Below, in pieces: positions 8,475-16,596 of a stretch of DNA of 36,518 nt. Numbering within the stretch: position 1 is the first letter of the stretch; each line of letters starts with the position of its first letter. The notes beneath the pieces are model-generated. The model was not told the DNA's origin, searched no databases, and saw nothing but the letters and a program-made list of their open reading frames with translations. The position numbers were made by a program, and so were the translations under genes. Source of the DNA: an uncultured Candidatus Melainabacteria bacterium. GTDB taxonomy: Bacteria > Cyanobacteriota > Vampirovibrionia > Gastranaerophilales > Gastranaerophilaceae. The stretch is from assembly GCA_934717895.1 (NCBI GenBank), contig CAKUZO010000009.1, positions 1 to 36,518 on the forward strand, given 5' to 3'.

Positions 8475-9323
8475 CTACTTGCCATAGTAGCTAAAAAATG
8501 CCACTGCACCAAGCCCTGCTAAAATACAATAATATCCAAAAATCGCAAGTGAAAACTTTGAAATAAATTTCATAAAATATTTGATACACAAATATCCGAC
8601 AATTCCGGAAACAATTGTACCTGTCCAAATTGCAGTCCAGTTATATGTCAAAGCTTCATGCACATCAATTTTTACCAACGGATAAACCATTGAAGCTCCC
8701 AAGATAATCGGAATACTTAGCAAGAAAGAATATCTCGCCGCTGTAACTCTATCAAGTCCCATAAACAAACCGGTTGCGATTGTCCAACCGGAACGAGAAA
8801 AGCCTGGAAGTGCCGCCAAACCTTGTGCCAAACCAATGAAAACAGATGTTTTTAAATCAACATTGTCTTTTTTTTCTTCAAGCTTTTTAGATTTGTATTC
8901 GCTATATAGCAATGTAAAACCTGTAATAAACAGTAATCCACCAACAATGTCAGGTCTGAAAACTAATTTTTCAGCAACTTCATTAATCGGTAATGCAAGA
9001 ATAATCGTTAAAATTGTACCAACAACTATGTAAAGCCCTAATTTTGCTTCTTTATCAGACCAATCTTTTGTTTTTATGGCATGCCACATTGCTTTTAAAA
9101 TATTCAAAACATCTTTGCGGAAAAATATTAATACAGCAATCAAAGTCCCTAAATGTACCATTATATCAAAGAAAACTTCTTCACTGGAACTTTGAACAAT
9201 CGGAATATTTTGCATTACCTTGTAAAAGTTTGATGTAAAAACCAAGTGAGCAGAACTTGATATCGGTAAAAATTCACTCAATCCCTGTACTATTCCCATT
9301 AATATTGCTTGTATTAAATTCAT
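8475..9323 (-). CDS. uppP: Undecaprenyl-diphosphatase
   Basis: Integral membrane phosphatase of the BacA/UppP family that converts undecaprenyl diphosphate to the monophosphate lipid carrier for peptidoglycan and O-antigen synthesis. At 282 residues it has the normal length. Both signature motifs are present: GLSEFLPISSSAHL (Glu17 and the serine run at 22-24) and PGFSRSG (173-179). About eight membrane helices can be traced. GGAG is unusually far (11 nt) from the ATG. It is the last gene on the strand after queD, but 224 nt with several small hairpins separate them, so it may have its own promoter. Confidence 0.95.
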   Translation of the reverse strand: MNLIQAILMGIVQGLSEFLPISSSAHLVFTSNFYKVMQNIPIVQSSSEEVFFDIMVHLGTLIAVLIFFRKDVLNILKAMWHAIKTKDWSDKEAKLGLYIVVGTILTIILALPINEVAEKLVFRPDIVGGLLFITGFTLLYSEYKSKKLEEKKDNVDLKTSVFIGLAQGLAALPGFSRSGWTIATGLFMGLDRVTAARYSFLLSIPIILGASMVYPLVKIDVHEALTYNWTAIWTGTIVSGIVGYLCIKYFMKFISKFSLAIFGYYCILAGLGAVAFFSYYGK

Positions 9324-9370
9324 TTTTTCTTTTTCTCCGATTTAACTTACTAATTTATGTATTTATGTTG

Positions 9371-9457
9371 TTGGGCAAGTATGCCCAAACCACTGTCTAA
9401 ATCCTTGTCGTCGGGGTAGGTACCCCGACCTACCGAAACAACTGCGGTGCATACCGC
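9371..9457. repeat. Cluster of three short palindromes between queD and uppP
   Basis: Three GC-richer palindromes stand in AT-rich DNA: 9371-9388 (TTGGGCA AGTA TGCCCAA), 9410-9429 (GTCGGGGTA GG TACCCCGAC) and 9444-9457 (GCGGT GCAT ACCGC). Each has a 14-nt core with TA at positions 9-10. The second can refold with arms GGTAGG/CCTACC. The rest of the 224-nt gap holds no credible gene. They could be protein-binding dyads or RNA hairpins in the queD-uppP transcript. Confidence 0.6.
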
Positions 9458-9547
9458 TAAAATTTTGTTTCAAAGAGCCTTAGCACCACTGCAATTTAAC
9501 ATCTACCCTGTAACAGACTATGCCTCTTTGCATCTTGGCATCTGAAT

Positions 9548-9910
9548 TTACTCTTCCTCAAAATAACTGCAACAAGAAGTCTGAGTTTCCCAAACTGTTA
9601 CTTTGCTCAATTGAACAACTCTTTCTTTCAACTTGTTGTAAATAAACATTGAAATCATCTCACTTGAAGGGCTTTCGCCTTTAAATTCAGGTAAAGCATT
9701 CAAGTCTTTATGATCTAAAAGGTCAAGAACAGCTTTTAATTCTTTTTTTAACACTTTGTAATCCATCAAGATATTACTTTTATCCAAAGTTTCACCTTTT
9801 ACAAAAACTTCTACCATCCAGTTGTGTCCATGTTGATTTTCGCATTCTCCGTCATAATTCAACAGGTGGTGTGCTGCGGCAAAAAACGCCTGTGTTTTAA
9901 TTTCAAACAT
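9548..9910 (-). CDS. queD: 6-carboxytetrahydropterin synthase (QueD family)
   Basis: QueD converts 7,8-dihydroneopterin triphosphate to 6-carboxytetrahydropterin in 7-deazaguanine (queuosine) synthesis. The 120-residue protein shows the family zinc ligands: His14 in FAAAHHL, and His27 and His29 in CENQHGHNW. Cys23 is the catalytic cysteine. PSSEM near residue 80 and the DHKDLN segment are also typical. The ATG overlaps the kdsC stop as TAATG, indicating coupling. No other queuosine gene is in the window, so a related pterin role (PTPS family) cannot be fully excluded. Confidence 0.9.
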   Translation of the reverse strand: MFEIKTQAFFAAAHHLLNYDGECENQHGHNWMVEVFVKGETLDKSNILMDYKVLKKELKAVLDLLDHKDLNALPEFKGESPSSEMISMFIYNKLKERVVQLSKVTVWETQTSCCSYFEEE

Positions 9911-10377
9911 TATACTTCCCCTTTTAATATGTAATCACAAAATTCTCTAACTGCGCCTCGTCCACCGTTTTTTGTAGAAACGAAATTGGCAACTTTTTTA
10001 ACCTCGTCCATTGCATCGGCAGGACAGCCTTTGAGCGCAACTTTCTCCAAAATACAAATATCAGGCGTATCGTCGCCCATATAAGCAACTTCATCAAAGC
10101 TAATATTGTATTTCTGCAAAATTTCTTCTAAATCTGCAATTTTGTTTTTTGAACCTTGATAAAGCTCTTTAATTTTTAGGTTTTCAGCACGATGTTCAAC
10201 AGTACCGTTTTTTCGTCCTGTAATAATTGCAGTAATTATTCCGGCTTTATTCAAATTTGTTATTCCCTGACCGTCTTTGGCGTTAAATGTTTTGTATTCT
10301 ACACCGTTTTCGTCATAGGTAATACTTCCATCTGTCATAACTCCGTCAACATCAAAAGCAACAAGTTTAATCTTCAT
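9910..10377 (-). CDS. kdsC: 3-deoxy-D-manno-octulosonate 8-phosphate phosphatase (HAD family)
   Basis: Removes phosphate from KDO-8-phosphate, the third step of KDO synthesis for LPS. The HAD motif FDVDGVMTDG lies near the N-terminus. TAIITGRK and the MGDDTPDICILEKV loop are also present, as in KdsC. At 155 residues it is the short, uncapped, tetramer-forming type. I place the start at the ATG at 10377, one base after the kdsD stop with GGAG 9 nt upstream; a TTG nine bases further upstream abuts the GGAG too closely. The pairing with kdsD supports the KDO role over other short HAD phosphatases. Confidence 0.9.
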   Translation of the reverse strand: MKIKLVAFDVDGVMTDGSITYDENGVEYKTFNAKDGQGITNLNKAGIITAIITGRKNGTVEHRAENLKIKELYQGSKNKIADLEEILQKYNISFDEVAYMGDDTPDICILEKVALKGCPADAMDEVKKVANFVSTKNGGRGAVREFCDYILKGEV

Positions 10378-10378
10378 C

Positions 10379-11362
10379 TTACGCAACTCCCGCTCTCAAT
10401 AAGTCATGAATATGAATTACGCCAATTGGTTTATTTTCTTCATCAACAACCGCAAGAGCCGTGATAGAGAATTTTTCCATCAAATTCAAGGCACTTGCAC
10501 CGTAATCTTTTTTAGAAATATGTTTTGGATTTGCAGACATAACATCTTTTGCAAGAAGCGGTCTGATGTTTTGGTACTTAATCAAGGTTCTTCTAATATC
10601 ACCGTCTGTCAAAACACCTGTCAAAATTCCGTCGTCATTGACTATCATTGCCATTCCCAGCCTTTTCTCAGATATTAGTTCAATTACATTTGCAAAGCTG
10701 TCCGATTCTTTTGCAATCGGAAGTTTTTCAGGTTCAGTAAGCATTAAATCTGCAACTTTGTATCTGAAACCTTTTCCCAACGCACCAGATGGGTGGAAAA
10801 TTAAGAAATCTTCTTTCGTAAAACCACGTTTTTCAAGCAAACAAACTGCCAAAGCATCTCCCATTGCAAGAGTTGCGGTTGTACTTGCTGTCGGGGCTTT
10901 ATTCAATGGACAAGCTTCTTTTTCAACAGAAATATCAAGAGTAACATCAGAGGAATGTGACAGGGTTGAATTCAAATTCCCAGTCATACCAATCATTGTT
11001 ACGCCAAATCTTTTAATAAGCGGAAGCAAATTCAAAAGCTCTTGTGTTTCTCCGCTGTTTGAAATTGCTATCACAACATCATTTCTTGTAATTATACCTG
11101 AATCCCCATGGGTACTTTCAGCAGGGTGCAAGAAATATGCCGGAGTGCCAGTTGATGTTAATGTTGCAGCAATTTTACGGCCAATAAGTCCGGATTTTCC
11201 CATGCCAGTAACGATTACACGACCTGTACAATTATACAAATAATCAACGGCTTTATCAAATTCGTCACCAATATTGTTTTTAAGTCGCAAAATTGAATTT
11301 GCTTCAATATCAAGAACCTCTTTTGCCAACTCGTTTATGCTGTTTTTATTCATAGTTACCAT
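10379..11362 (-). CDS. kdsD: D-arabinose-5-phosphate isomerase (KpsF/GutQ family)
   Basis: Interconverts ribulose-5-phosphate and arabinose-5-phosphate, the first committed step to KDO. At 327 residues it has the full family architecture. A SIS sugar-isomerase domain (about 40-175) contains GMGKSGLIGRKIAATLTSTG and HPAESTHGDSG; two CBS domains (about 205-327) follow. GGGGAG lies 5 nt before the ATG. It heads the run kdsD-kdsC-queD, with almost no spacing between genes. KDO genes imply an outer membrane with LPS-type glycolipid. Confidence 0.94.
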   Translation of the reverse strand: MVTMNKNSINELAKEVLDIEANSILRLKNNIGDEFDKAVDYLYNCTGRVIVTGMGKSGLIGRKIAATLTSTGTPAYFLHPAESTHGDSGIITRNDVVIAISNSGETQELLNLLPLIKRFGVTMIGMTGNLNSTLSHSSDVTLDISVEKEACPLNKAPTASTTATLAMGDALAVCLLEKRGFTKEDFLIFHPSGALGKGFRYKVADLMLTEPEKLPIAKESDSFANVIELISEKRLGMAMIVNDDGILTGVLTDGDIRRTLIKYQNIRPLLAKDVMSANPKHISKKDYGASALNLMEKFSITALAVVDEENKPIGVIHIHDLLRAGVA

Positions 11363-11532
11363 ATTCTCTCCCCAACTTCCGCAAGTATAATTCTAATATC
11401 GTACAAAAAAAGCGTTTTTACCAGAAATATTTAATTTTTGTAAATTTTGATTTCGGCAGAGCTGTTCAATTTGTTATTATTTAGAAATTTTTATTGTATA
11501 ATTACGCTAACATTAGAAAAAGGAGAGTTTAT

Positions 11533-12861
11533 ATGATTGAACAATTACAAACCTTGGTGCAAGCGCACGGTGTCGTTGTTTCAGCCGCTATTTTGCTAAC
11601 GGCGTACGTGTTTATTGCACTTGAAAAAATTCCAAAGGTTACAATTGCACTTCTCGGAGCAGCAATTACGATTATTTTGGGCTTAGTTAGCCAAACAAAA
11701 GCGATTGATGGCGTAATTAACCCGCATTATTTTATTAACTTTGTTGATTTTAACGTAATATTTTTGCTTGTATCAATGATGATTATCGTGAGCATTGCAA
11801 CTCGTAGTGGAATGTTCAACTGGATTGCGAATGAACTTTTACGATTTACCAAAGGGCACCCAAAGCTTGTTTTATTGACGCTTGGTGTGTTTACGGCTGT
11901 TACATCAGCATTTTTGGATAACGTTACAACCGTTATTTTAATCATGCCTGTAACTTTCTTTATAGCAAAACAATTAGACATAAATCCTCTACCGTTCTTG
12001 ATTACAGAGATTTTTTCATCAAATATCGGTGGAACAGCAACTTTAATCGGTGATCCTCCAAATATTATTATAGGAAGTGCCGCAAAACTTTCATTTATGG
12101 ACTTTTTGACAGAATTAACAGGCGTTGTTGCGGTAATTTTAGTTGTAATTATTGCCTTAATGTTATTTATTTTTAGAAAATCTCTAAAAGCAGCACCTGA
12201 AAAAATGGCGGCTGTTGCAAACCTTGATAATTCAAAGACAATCACTGATTTTCCTCTAATGATTAGAAGTGGAATTGTTTTGATGCTTGTAATTTTAGGT
12301 TTTATTTTGCACGACGTAACACACGTTGAAACATGTGTTACAGCAATGCTTGGAGCAAGTTTCTTATTACTTTTTGAAAAACCAAAAGATATTTTGTGCG
12401 ACGTTGAATGGAACACAATTTTCTTCTTCATCGGCTTGTTTATAATTATTGGCGGATTGGAAGCTACTGGTGGAATTGCACTTATGGCAAAATGGATTTT
12501 GGCGGTAACAAAAGGTTCACAAGAGGCAACCGCAATGATTATCTTGTGGGCATCAGGCTTTATCTCTGGAATTATCGACAATATTCCATACACAGCAACT
12601 ATGACTCCGATGTTGTTAGAAATTCAAAAAACTATGGGAGCAGATTACACATTGCCATTATGGTGGTGTTTGTCACTCGGCGCTTGTCTTGGTGGAAACA
12701 TGACAATTATCGGTGCCGCTGCAAACGTAATCGTTTCAGAAACATCTGCTCACAACGGACACCCGATTCCGTTTATGAAATTCTTGAAATACGGCGTTTT
12801 GACAATGATAATTTCTCTTGTGATAAGCTCCGCATACATCTATGTAAGGTTTTTACATTAG
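11533..12861 (+). CDS. ArsB/NhaD-type ion transporter
   Basis: A 442-residue transporter of the IT superfamily (ArsB/NhaD/P-protein group), with about eleven membrane helices in two inverted halves. Each half carries the family hairpin with a conserved Asp-Asn: SAFLDNVTTVILIMP in the first, SGIIDNIPYTATMTP in the second. Each is followed by a Gly-rich loop (SNIGGTATLIGDPPN and LGGNMTIIGAAAN). NhaD proteins exchange Na+ for H+, while ArsB exports arsenite; no arsenic genes are nearby, so Na+/H+ exchange is the better guess. The ATG at 11533, with AGGAGAG upstream, was chosen over an ATG 39 nt earlier without a ribosome site. Confidence 0.88.
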   Translation: MIEQLQTLVQAHGVVVSAAILLTAYVFIALEKIPKVTIALLGAAITIILGLVSQTKAIDGVINPHYFINFVDFNVIFLLVSMMIIVSIATRSGMFNWIANELLRFTKGHPKLVLLTLGVFTAVTSAFLDNVTTVILIMPVTFFIAKQLDINPLPFLITEIFSSNIGGTATLIGDPPNIIIGSAAKLSFMDFLTELTGVVAVILVVIIALMLFIFRKSLKAAPEKMAAVANLDNSKTITDFPLMIRSGIVLMLVILGFILHDVTHVETCVTAMLGASFLLLFEKPKDILCDVEWNTIFFFIGLFIIIGGLEATGGIALMAKWILAVTKGSQEATAMIILWASGFISGIIDNIPYTATMTPMLLEIQKTMGADYTLPLWWCLSLGACLGGNMTIIGAAANVIVSETSAHNGHPIPFMKFLKYGVLTMIISLVISSAYIYVRFLH

Positions 12862-12874
12862 GATTTCAAACAAT

Positions 12875-12913
12875 AATTACAAAAGTCCTTTCCCTCGAAA
12901 GGGCTTTTTTATT
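12875..12913 (+). terminator. Terminator after the antiporter
   Basis: AAAAGTCCTTTC and GAAAGGGCTTTTTT form a hairpin with one mismatch, followed by a T tract. It lies just downstream of the transporter stop. Confidence 0.75.
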
Positions 12914-12930
12914 GCAAAAATCTGTTCGCC

Positions 12931-12959
12931 TTGAACTCAAATTTTTCTTGATGTATTAT
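12931..12959 (+). promoter_or_regulatory. Sigma70-type promoter of adk
   Basis: TTGAAC (12931-12936), 17-nt spacer, TATTAT (12954-12959). It is 39 nt before the adk ATG and just after the preceding terminator, so adk starts its own unit. Confidence 0.7.
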
Positions 12960-12998
12960 AAAACCATCAGATGTGTAAAACAGAAAGAGAGATTTAAA

Positions 12999-13658
12999 AT
13001 GACAAAAAAAGAATTGATTTTTTTAGGACCACCGGCATGTGGTAAAGGAACTCAAACAAACAGATTGGCTGAATATTTGAACTTCCCACACGTTGATACA
13101 GGTTCTTTATTGAGAGCAGAAATCAAAGGTGAAACAGAAGCTGGTAAAGAGGCTAAATCATACATTGACAAAGGTCAATTGGTTCCTGTTGAACTTGTTA
13201 CAAGAATTATCAAAAACAGATTGTCACAAGATGATTGCAAAAACGGTTACATTTTGGACGGTTTCCCTAGAAGCGTTGAACAAGCAGGCGAACTTGAAAA
13301 AATGAACGAAGAAATCGACAACGGCGAAGATACAAGATTTATCGCAGTTTATTTCGATATTGACACAAGCATTCTTGTTGAAAGAATCGTAAATCGTCGT
13401 TCTTGCCCTGTTTGTGGAGAAATCTACAACCTAGAATTCAAACCGCCAAAAACAGCAGGACACTGTGACAAAGATGGTGCAGAATTGACACAACGTAAAG
13501 ATGACACAAGAGAAGTTGCTCAATCAAGATTTGACACATACAACAAAGAAACAGCTCCTCTTGTTGACTACTACACTAAAAAAGGTGTTTTGAAATCAAT
13601 CGACGCAAACGGAACTATTGACGAAGTTTGGGAAAGATTGTTGGAAGTAATTAAATAG
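12999..13658 (+). CDS. adk: Adenylate kinase, zinc-binding LID type
   Basis: Catalyses ATP + AMP = 2 ADP in the cytoplasm. The 219-residue protein has the P-loop GPPACGKGTQ (10-19), the AMP-site LDGFPRS near 87-92 and a long LID. Four zinc ligands can be placed in the LID: Cys136, Cys139, Cys156 and Asp159. This Cys-Cys-Cys-Asp set has the spacing known from the Bacillus subtilis enzyme. The in-frame open region extends far upstream into the antiporter gene, but the promoter at 12931-12959 and normal family length fix the start at 12999. A structured repeat begins right after the stop, before map. Confidence 0.96.
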   Translation: MTKKELIFLGPPACGKGTQTNRLAEYLNFPHVDTGSLLRAEIKGETEAGKEAKSYIDKGQLVPVELVTRIIKNRLSQDDCKNGYILDGFPRSVEQAGELEKMNEEIDNGEDTRFIAVYFDIDTSILVERIVNRRSCPVCGEIYNLEFKPPKTAGHCDKDGAELTQRKDDTREVAQSRFDTYNKETAPLVDYYTKKGVLKSIDANGTIDEVWERLLEVIK

Positions 13659-13774
13659 TAGTGAATTGTGAAATAGTGAGTGGTGAGTAGTTCAAATAAG
13701 TGCTATCGCACAAAATCTAGCTGAGCGAAGCGAACGAAATGAACTATTCACTATTAGCTATTCACTACTCACTA
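13656..13774 (+). repeat. Dispersed intergenic element, copy 1 (adk-map)
   Basis: It begins at the adk stop and ends just before the map ribosome site. The left arm (13660-13694) and right arm (13740-13774) are 35-nt imperfect inverted repeats built of TAGTGAR-type heptamers; many arm differences remain pairable as G-U in RNA. Between them lie a small hairpin GTGC-TATC-GCAC (13700-13711) and the core GAGCGAAGCGAACGAAA (from 13723). The core recurs at 22245 after ispH. I see no coding potential. Confidence 0.75.
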
Positions 13775-13791
13775 AATAAAAGAGGCTTATC

Positions 13792-14544
13792 ATGATACAT
13801 AAAAAATCACGTGATGAAATCAAAAGAATTAGACACGCAGGGCACATCGTAGCCCTAGTTCACAAAAAAATGCGTGAGGTTATCGAACCGGGAATTAGTA
13901 CAAAAGAATTGGATAGCATTGCTCACGATATTATCAGAAAAGAACGTGCTATTCCGACATTTTTAGGCTATAACGGTTTCCCTGCATCAATTTGTGCTTC
14001 AATTAATGAAAAAGTAGTCCATGGAATTCCACACGAGGACGAAATCGTTAAGGAAGGCGATATTATAAGCATTGATGTTGGTGCAACTTATGCCGGAATG
14101 GTTGGCGATGGTGCTTGGACATATCCGGTTGGCAAGATTAGCGAAGAATGTCAAAGACTTTTAAAAGCGACAGAAGAAGCATTATTTGCAGGAATTTCTC
14201 AGATGAAAGCCGGCAATGTGTTGGACGATGTTTCAGGAGCTGTTGAAGCCGTTGCTGTTCGTGAAAAACTCGGTATTGTTCGTCAATATGGCGGGCATGG
14301 TGTCGGACACGAAATGCACGAAGAACCGTTCTTATTCAACTACAAAGTTGGCGATAGAACTTTGTTGAAACCAGGTTATGCAATTGCAATTGAACCAATG
14401 CTTAACCTTGGCTGTGATGAGGTTGAAGTTGCTGATGATGAATGGACTGTAAGCACAAAGGATAAACGTCCTTCTGCACACTTTGAACATTCAGTACTTG
14501 TAACAGAAGATGAACCTATTATTATTACACAATTGATGGAGTAA
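13792..14544 (+). CDS. map: Methionine aminopeptidase, type I
   Basis: Removes the initiator methionine from nascent proteins with a two-metal centre. The 250-residue protein shows all five metal-ligand positions of the class: the aspartate in SIDVGA (Asp95), the aspartate in GDGAWT (Asp106), His169 in GGHGVGHEM, and the glutamates in AIEPM and near the C-terminus. His77 (VVHGIP) and His176 (MHEEP) are also conserved. It lacks the N-terminal SH3-binding zinc extension, so it is subtype Ia. AGAGG precedes the ATG. The next gene's ribosome site lies inside its last codons. Confidence 0.95.
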   Translation: MIHKKSRDEIKRIRHAGHIVALVHKKMREVIEPGISTKELDSIAHDIIRKERAIPTFLGYNGFPASICASINEKVVHGIPHEDEIVKEGDIISIDVGATYAGMVGDGAWTYPVGKISEECQRLLKATEEALFAGISQMKAGNVLDDVSGAVEAVAVREKLGIVRQYGGHGVGHEMHEEPFLFNYKVGDRTLLKPGYAIAIEPMLNLGCDEVEVADDEWTVSTKDKRPSAHFEHSVLVTEDEPIIITQLME

Positions 14545-14548
14545 ACCG

Positions 14549-15181
14549 ATGAATTATTACATTGGATTATCACTTGCGGCGTCATCAGGTATGGATAGCG
14601 GTGTTGCGGTTTTAGACGAAGACGACAACCTCATTCTTGTTGATAAACTTTACACAATGAATGATGTAATGTTCTTTTTCGATAACTACCCTTCACTAAA
14701 ATATTCCAAAATCTGCTCATCGCTAGTCTGGGACAGAACAATGTTGAACGGCAAATGGCGAATTCTCGGAAAACCTTATCAACAGGTTTCTACAAACAAG
14801 CTAATTCCAAATCGTGACGGCTGGACTCACAGATATTCAACCAGAGGGTGTGAATACTTCAAATCATTGACTGAAAAAGGAATTGAAGTAAACAGATTTG
14901 AGCTCTATTTGACTCGTCAAAATCTTCATTTGGATTCTTGTTACAAAGAACGTTCACCTGCTGATTGCAAGTTTTTGCAACAGACATTGCGATTGGAATG
15001 GGGGCTTGACCTTCCGGTAAATATGATGCCTATGGCACAATTGGAAGCAATAGTCGGGGCGATTTTGGCAAAAGAAAATACCAAACACCCTGAAAACATC
15101 AAAGTTATTTCGAGTTTTAAAGATTTAAATGTAATTGATGTAATTCAAAACCCACATAAATTAGAAAGAATTGCGATTTAA
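14549..15181 (+). CDS. Conserved-looking protein, possible RNase H-like fold
   Basis: 210 residues, not recognised with confidence. The N-terminus MNYYIGLSLAASSGMDSGVAVLDEDDN could be the first strands of an RNase H-like domain (Asp/Ser after the first strand). The block SPADCKFLQQTLRLEWGL followed by MAQLEAIVGAILA resembles the helical end of DUF429-type proteins. Several cysteines are scattered, none in a clear metal motif. It starts 4 nt after map, and GGAG 7 nt before its ATG is inside the map reading frame, so translation is probably coupled to map. Function unknown. Confidence 0.6.
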   Translation: MNYYIGLSLAASSGMDSGVAVLDEDDNLILVDKLYTMNDVMFFFDNYPSLKYSKICSSLVWDRTMLNGKWRILGKPYQQVSTNKLIPNRDGWTHRYSTRGCEYFKSLTEKGIEVNRFELYLTRQNLHLDSCYKERSPADCKFLQQTLRLEWGLDLPVNMMPMAQLEAIVGAILAKENTKHPENIKVISSFKDLNVIDVIQNPHKLERIAI

Positions 15182-15235
15182 GGACGCCAAATTTATAGCT
15201 TAGCAAATCGGTGTAGCAATGCCGACAAAAACAAA

Positions 15236-15268
15236 TTAAAAGGAGAAGTTTTCAACTTCTCCTTTTTG
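15236..15268. terminator. Bidirectional terminator
   Basis: AAAAGGAGAAGTT and AACTTCTCCTTTT are perfect arms around TTC with T-rich flanks on both strands. It ends the map unit and the minus-strand SLH gene, which converge here. Confidence 0.88.
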
Positions 15269-15294
15269 CATTTATAAAATTCTTGAACTGTTAA

Positions 15295-16440
15295 TTATTC
15301 AAAAATCCAACCGTTTGTCAAATCTACTTTTACAGGTTTCAAAAGTTTTATGTAAACAGTGCCATCAGCTTGTACGTTAAGTTTTTCACCTTTCAAAGTT
15401 GCTCTAACAAATTTCATAAACCAATTTCTGTGTTTAGAAACTTCGCCAACACCGTTAAATGGAACAGTTTGGTCGTTGTTAGTTGTCAAGATTGAATTGT
15501 CAAGAACAAGAACGCCGTTTCTAACAAACCATTTACCTTGTCTTACATCTAACAATTGACCTTTTAGAGTTGAACCTTTGTAAACAAGAATGTATTTGTC
15601 TTTTGTAACATAGTTTTCAGGAGCAGATGCAGAATAAATTTCACCTGCCTGAGAAGTTTGAGAACTTACGTATTTTGTTAATTTTACCGGAACAATAGAA
15701 CCTGCCGGAATTACGCCTACACTACCTTGAACATAAGCGTTTTCAACAACAAAACCTTCTCCTGTTTTCTTTCTCATAGCTTCTGCCAATTTTGCATTAG
15801 GGTTAAGTTTTGCTTGCTCCATCATTTCGTAAAGAATTGCAGCGACTTCCGCTCTTGTTGCCGGTCTGTTAGCTTCTACTCTTGCTTTGTTTGCAGAAGG
15901 AATAGTTACTAACATATTCAAAATTTCTGCTTTACCGGCTGGAATTACGAACCATTCCGGAACTTCGTTTACGTCAGCAAATTTTTTAGACAAAACTTCT
16001 TTTGCCTTCAAATCGCTGATTTGTTCTGTTGTCAAAGCGTTTACGGCAACAGAAATTGATTCTGCACGAGTAACTGTATCGTCTGGTCTGAAAGGTTGAC
16101 CTTCCGGCGGACAAGAGATTAAATCAAAATACAAAGCTTTTTGGATTGAATCGTAAGCCCAAAAAGTCGGCTCAATATCCGTAAATTTTACAGGTTGAGC
16201 AACTGTTGTGTGTTCTTGTCCCAATGCTTTAATAGCCATTGAAGCAAATTCTGCACGGCTAACATTGTCATCAGGCTTAAAAGTACCGTCAGGATATCCG
16301 ACAATAACCCCTTTTTCTGTTAAAATTTCAATCTGTTTTGCAGCCCAATGATTAGCTGAAACGTCCGGATATGCAAACGCCGGAGCAATCAAAAATAAGC
16401 TGACAAGAACAGATAACATTAATTTTAATACCTTTTTCAT
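15295..16440 (-). CDS. SLH-domain surface protein
   Basis: A secreted 381-residue protein. The signal peptide (1-23) ends in APAFA before YPDVS. Three SLH domains follow: about 24-72 (WAAKQIEILTEKGVIVGYPDGTFKPDDNVSRAE), 86-140 and 154-212 (with TRAEVAAILYEMM). SLH domains bind pyruvylated cell-wall polymer or peptidoglycan; in cyanobacteria they anchor outer-membrane proteins to the wall. The C-terminal ~160 residues are beta-rich, include VIPAGSIVPVKLTK and YKGSTLKGQLLDV, and are not recognised. No porin-like barrel follows, so it is not a cyanobacterial Som porin. AGGAGAGG lies 4 nt before the ATG. Confidence 0.9.
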   Translation of the reverse strand: MKKVLKLMLSVLVSLFLIAPAFAYPDVSANHWAAKQIEILTEKGVIVGYPDGTFKPDDNVSRAEFASMAIKALGQEHTTVAQPVKFTDIEPTFWAYDSIQKALYFDLISCPPEGQPFRPDDTVTRAESISVAVNALTTEQISDLKAKEVLSKKFADVNEVPEWFVIPAGKAEILNMLVTIPSANKARVEANRPATRAEVAAILYEMMEQAKLNPNAKLAEAMRKKTGEGFVVENAYVQGSVGVIPAGSIVPVKLTKYVSSQTSQAGEIYSASAPENYVTKDKYILVYKGSTLKGQLLDVRQGKWFVRNGVLVLDNSILTTNNDQTVPFNGVGEVSKHRNWFMKFVRATLKGEKLNVQADGTVYIKLLKPVKVDLTNGWIFE

Positions 16441-16596
16441 ATTACCTCTCCTATAATAAATAATACCAATTATATGCTACACGTAAAAAATATTCTCGGC
16501 AATAAAACTTAAAGATATGTAAATAAAGTGTTCAAAAATTTTTATTATGAGTTTTAATAAAAAGGAAAAAGGTATAAAACAAAAAGGTAATGTGTT

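Noticed and set aside
10566..11243. A 225-codon plus-strand open frame inside kdsD
   Set aside because: It is antisense to a clear SIS/CBS isomerase and its translation has no domain character; it is a shadow of low-stop complement codons.
9548..11362. Capsule (kps) locus instead of LPS KDO synthesis
   Set aside because: KdsD-family proteins occur in kps loci, but no transporter or kps genes are present and kdsC/uppP neighbours fit general envelope synthesis.
11727..12593. A 288-codon minus-strand open frame inside the antiporter
   Set aside because: It is the complement of membrane-helix codons, rich in Ile/Lys/Ser, with no ribosome site; the plus-strand gene is unmistakable.
12408..12998. 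Upstream in-frame extension of adk
   Set aside because: It runs through the antiporter gene, a terminator and the adk promoter; family length and P-loop position fix the start at 12999.
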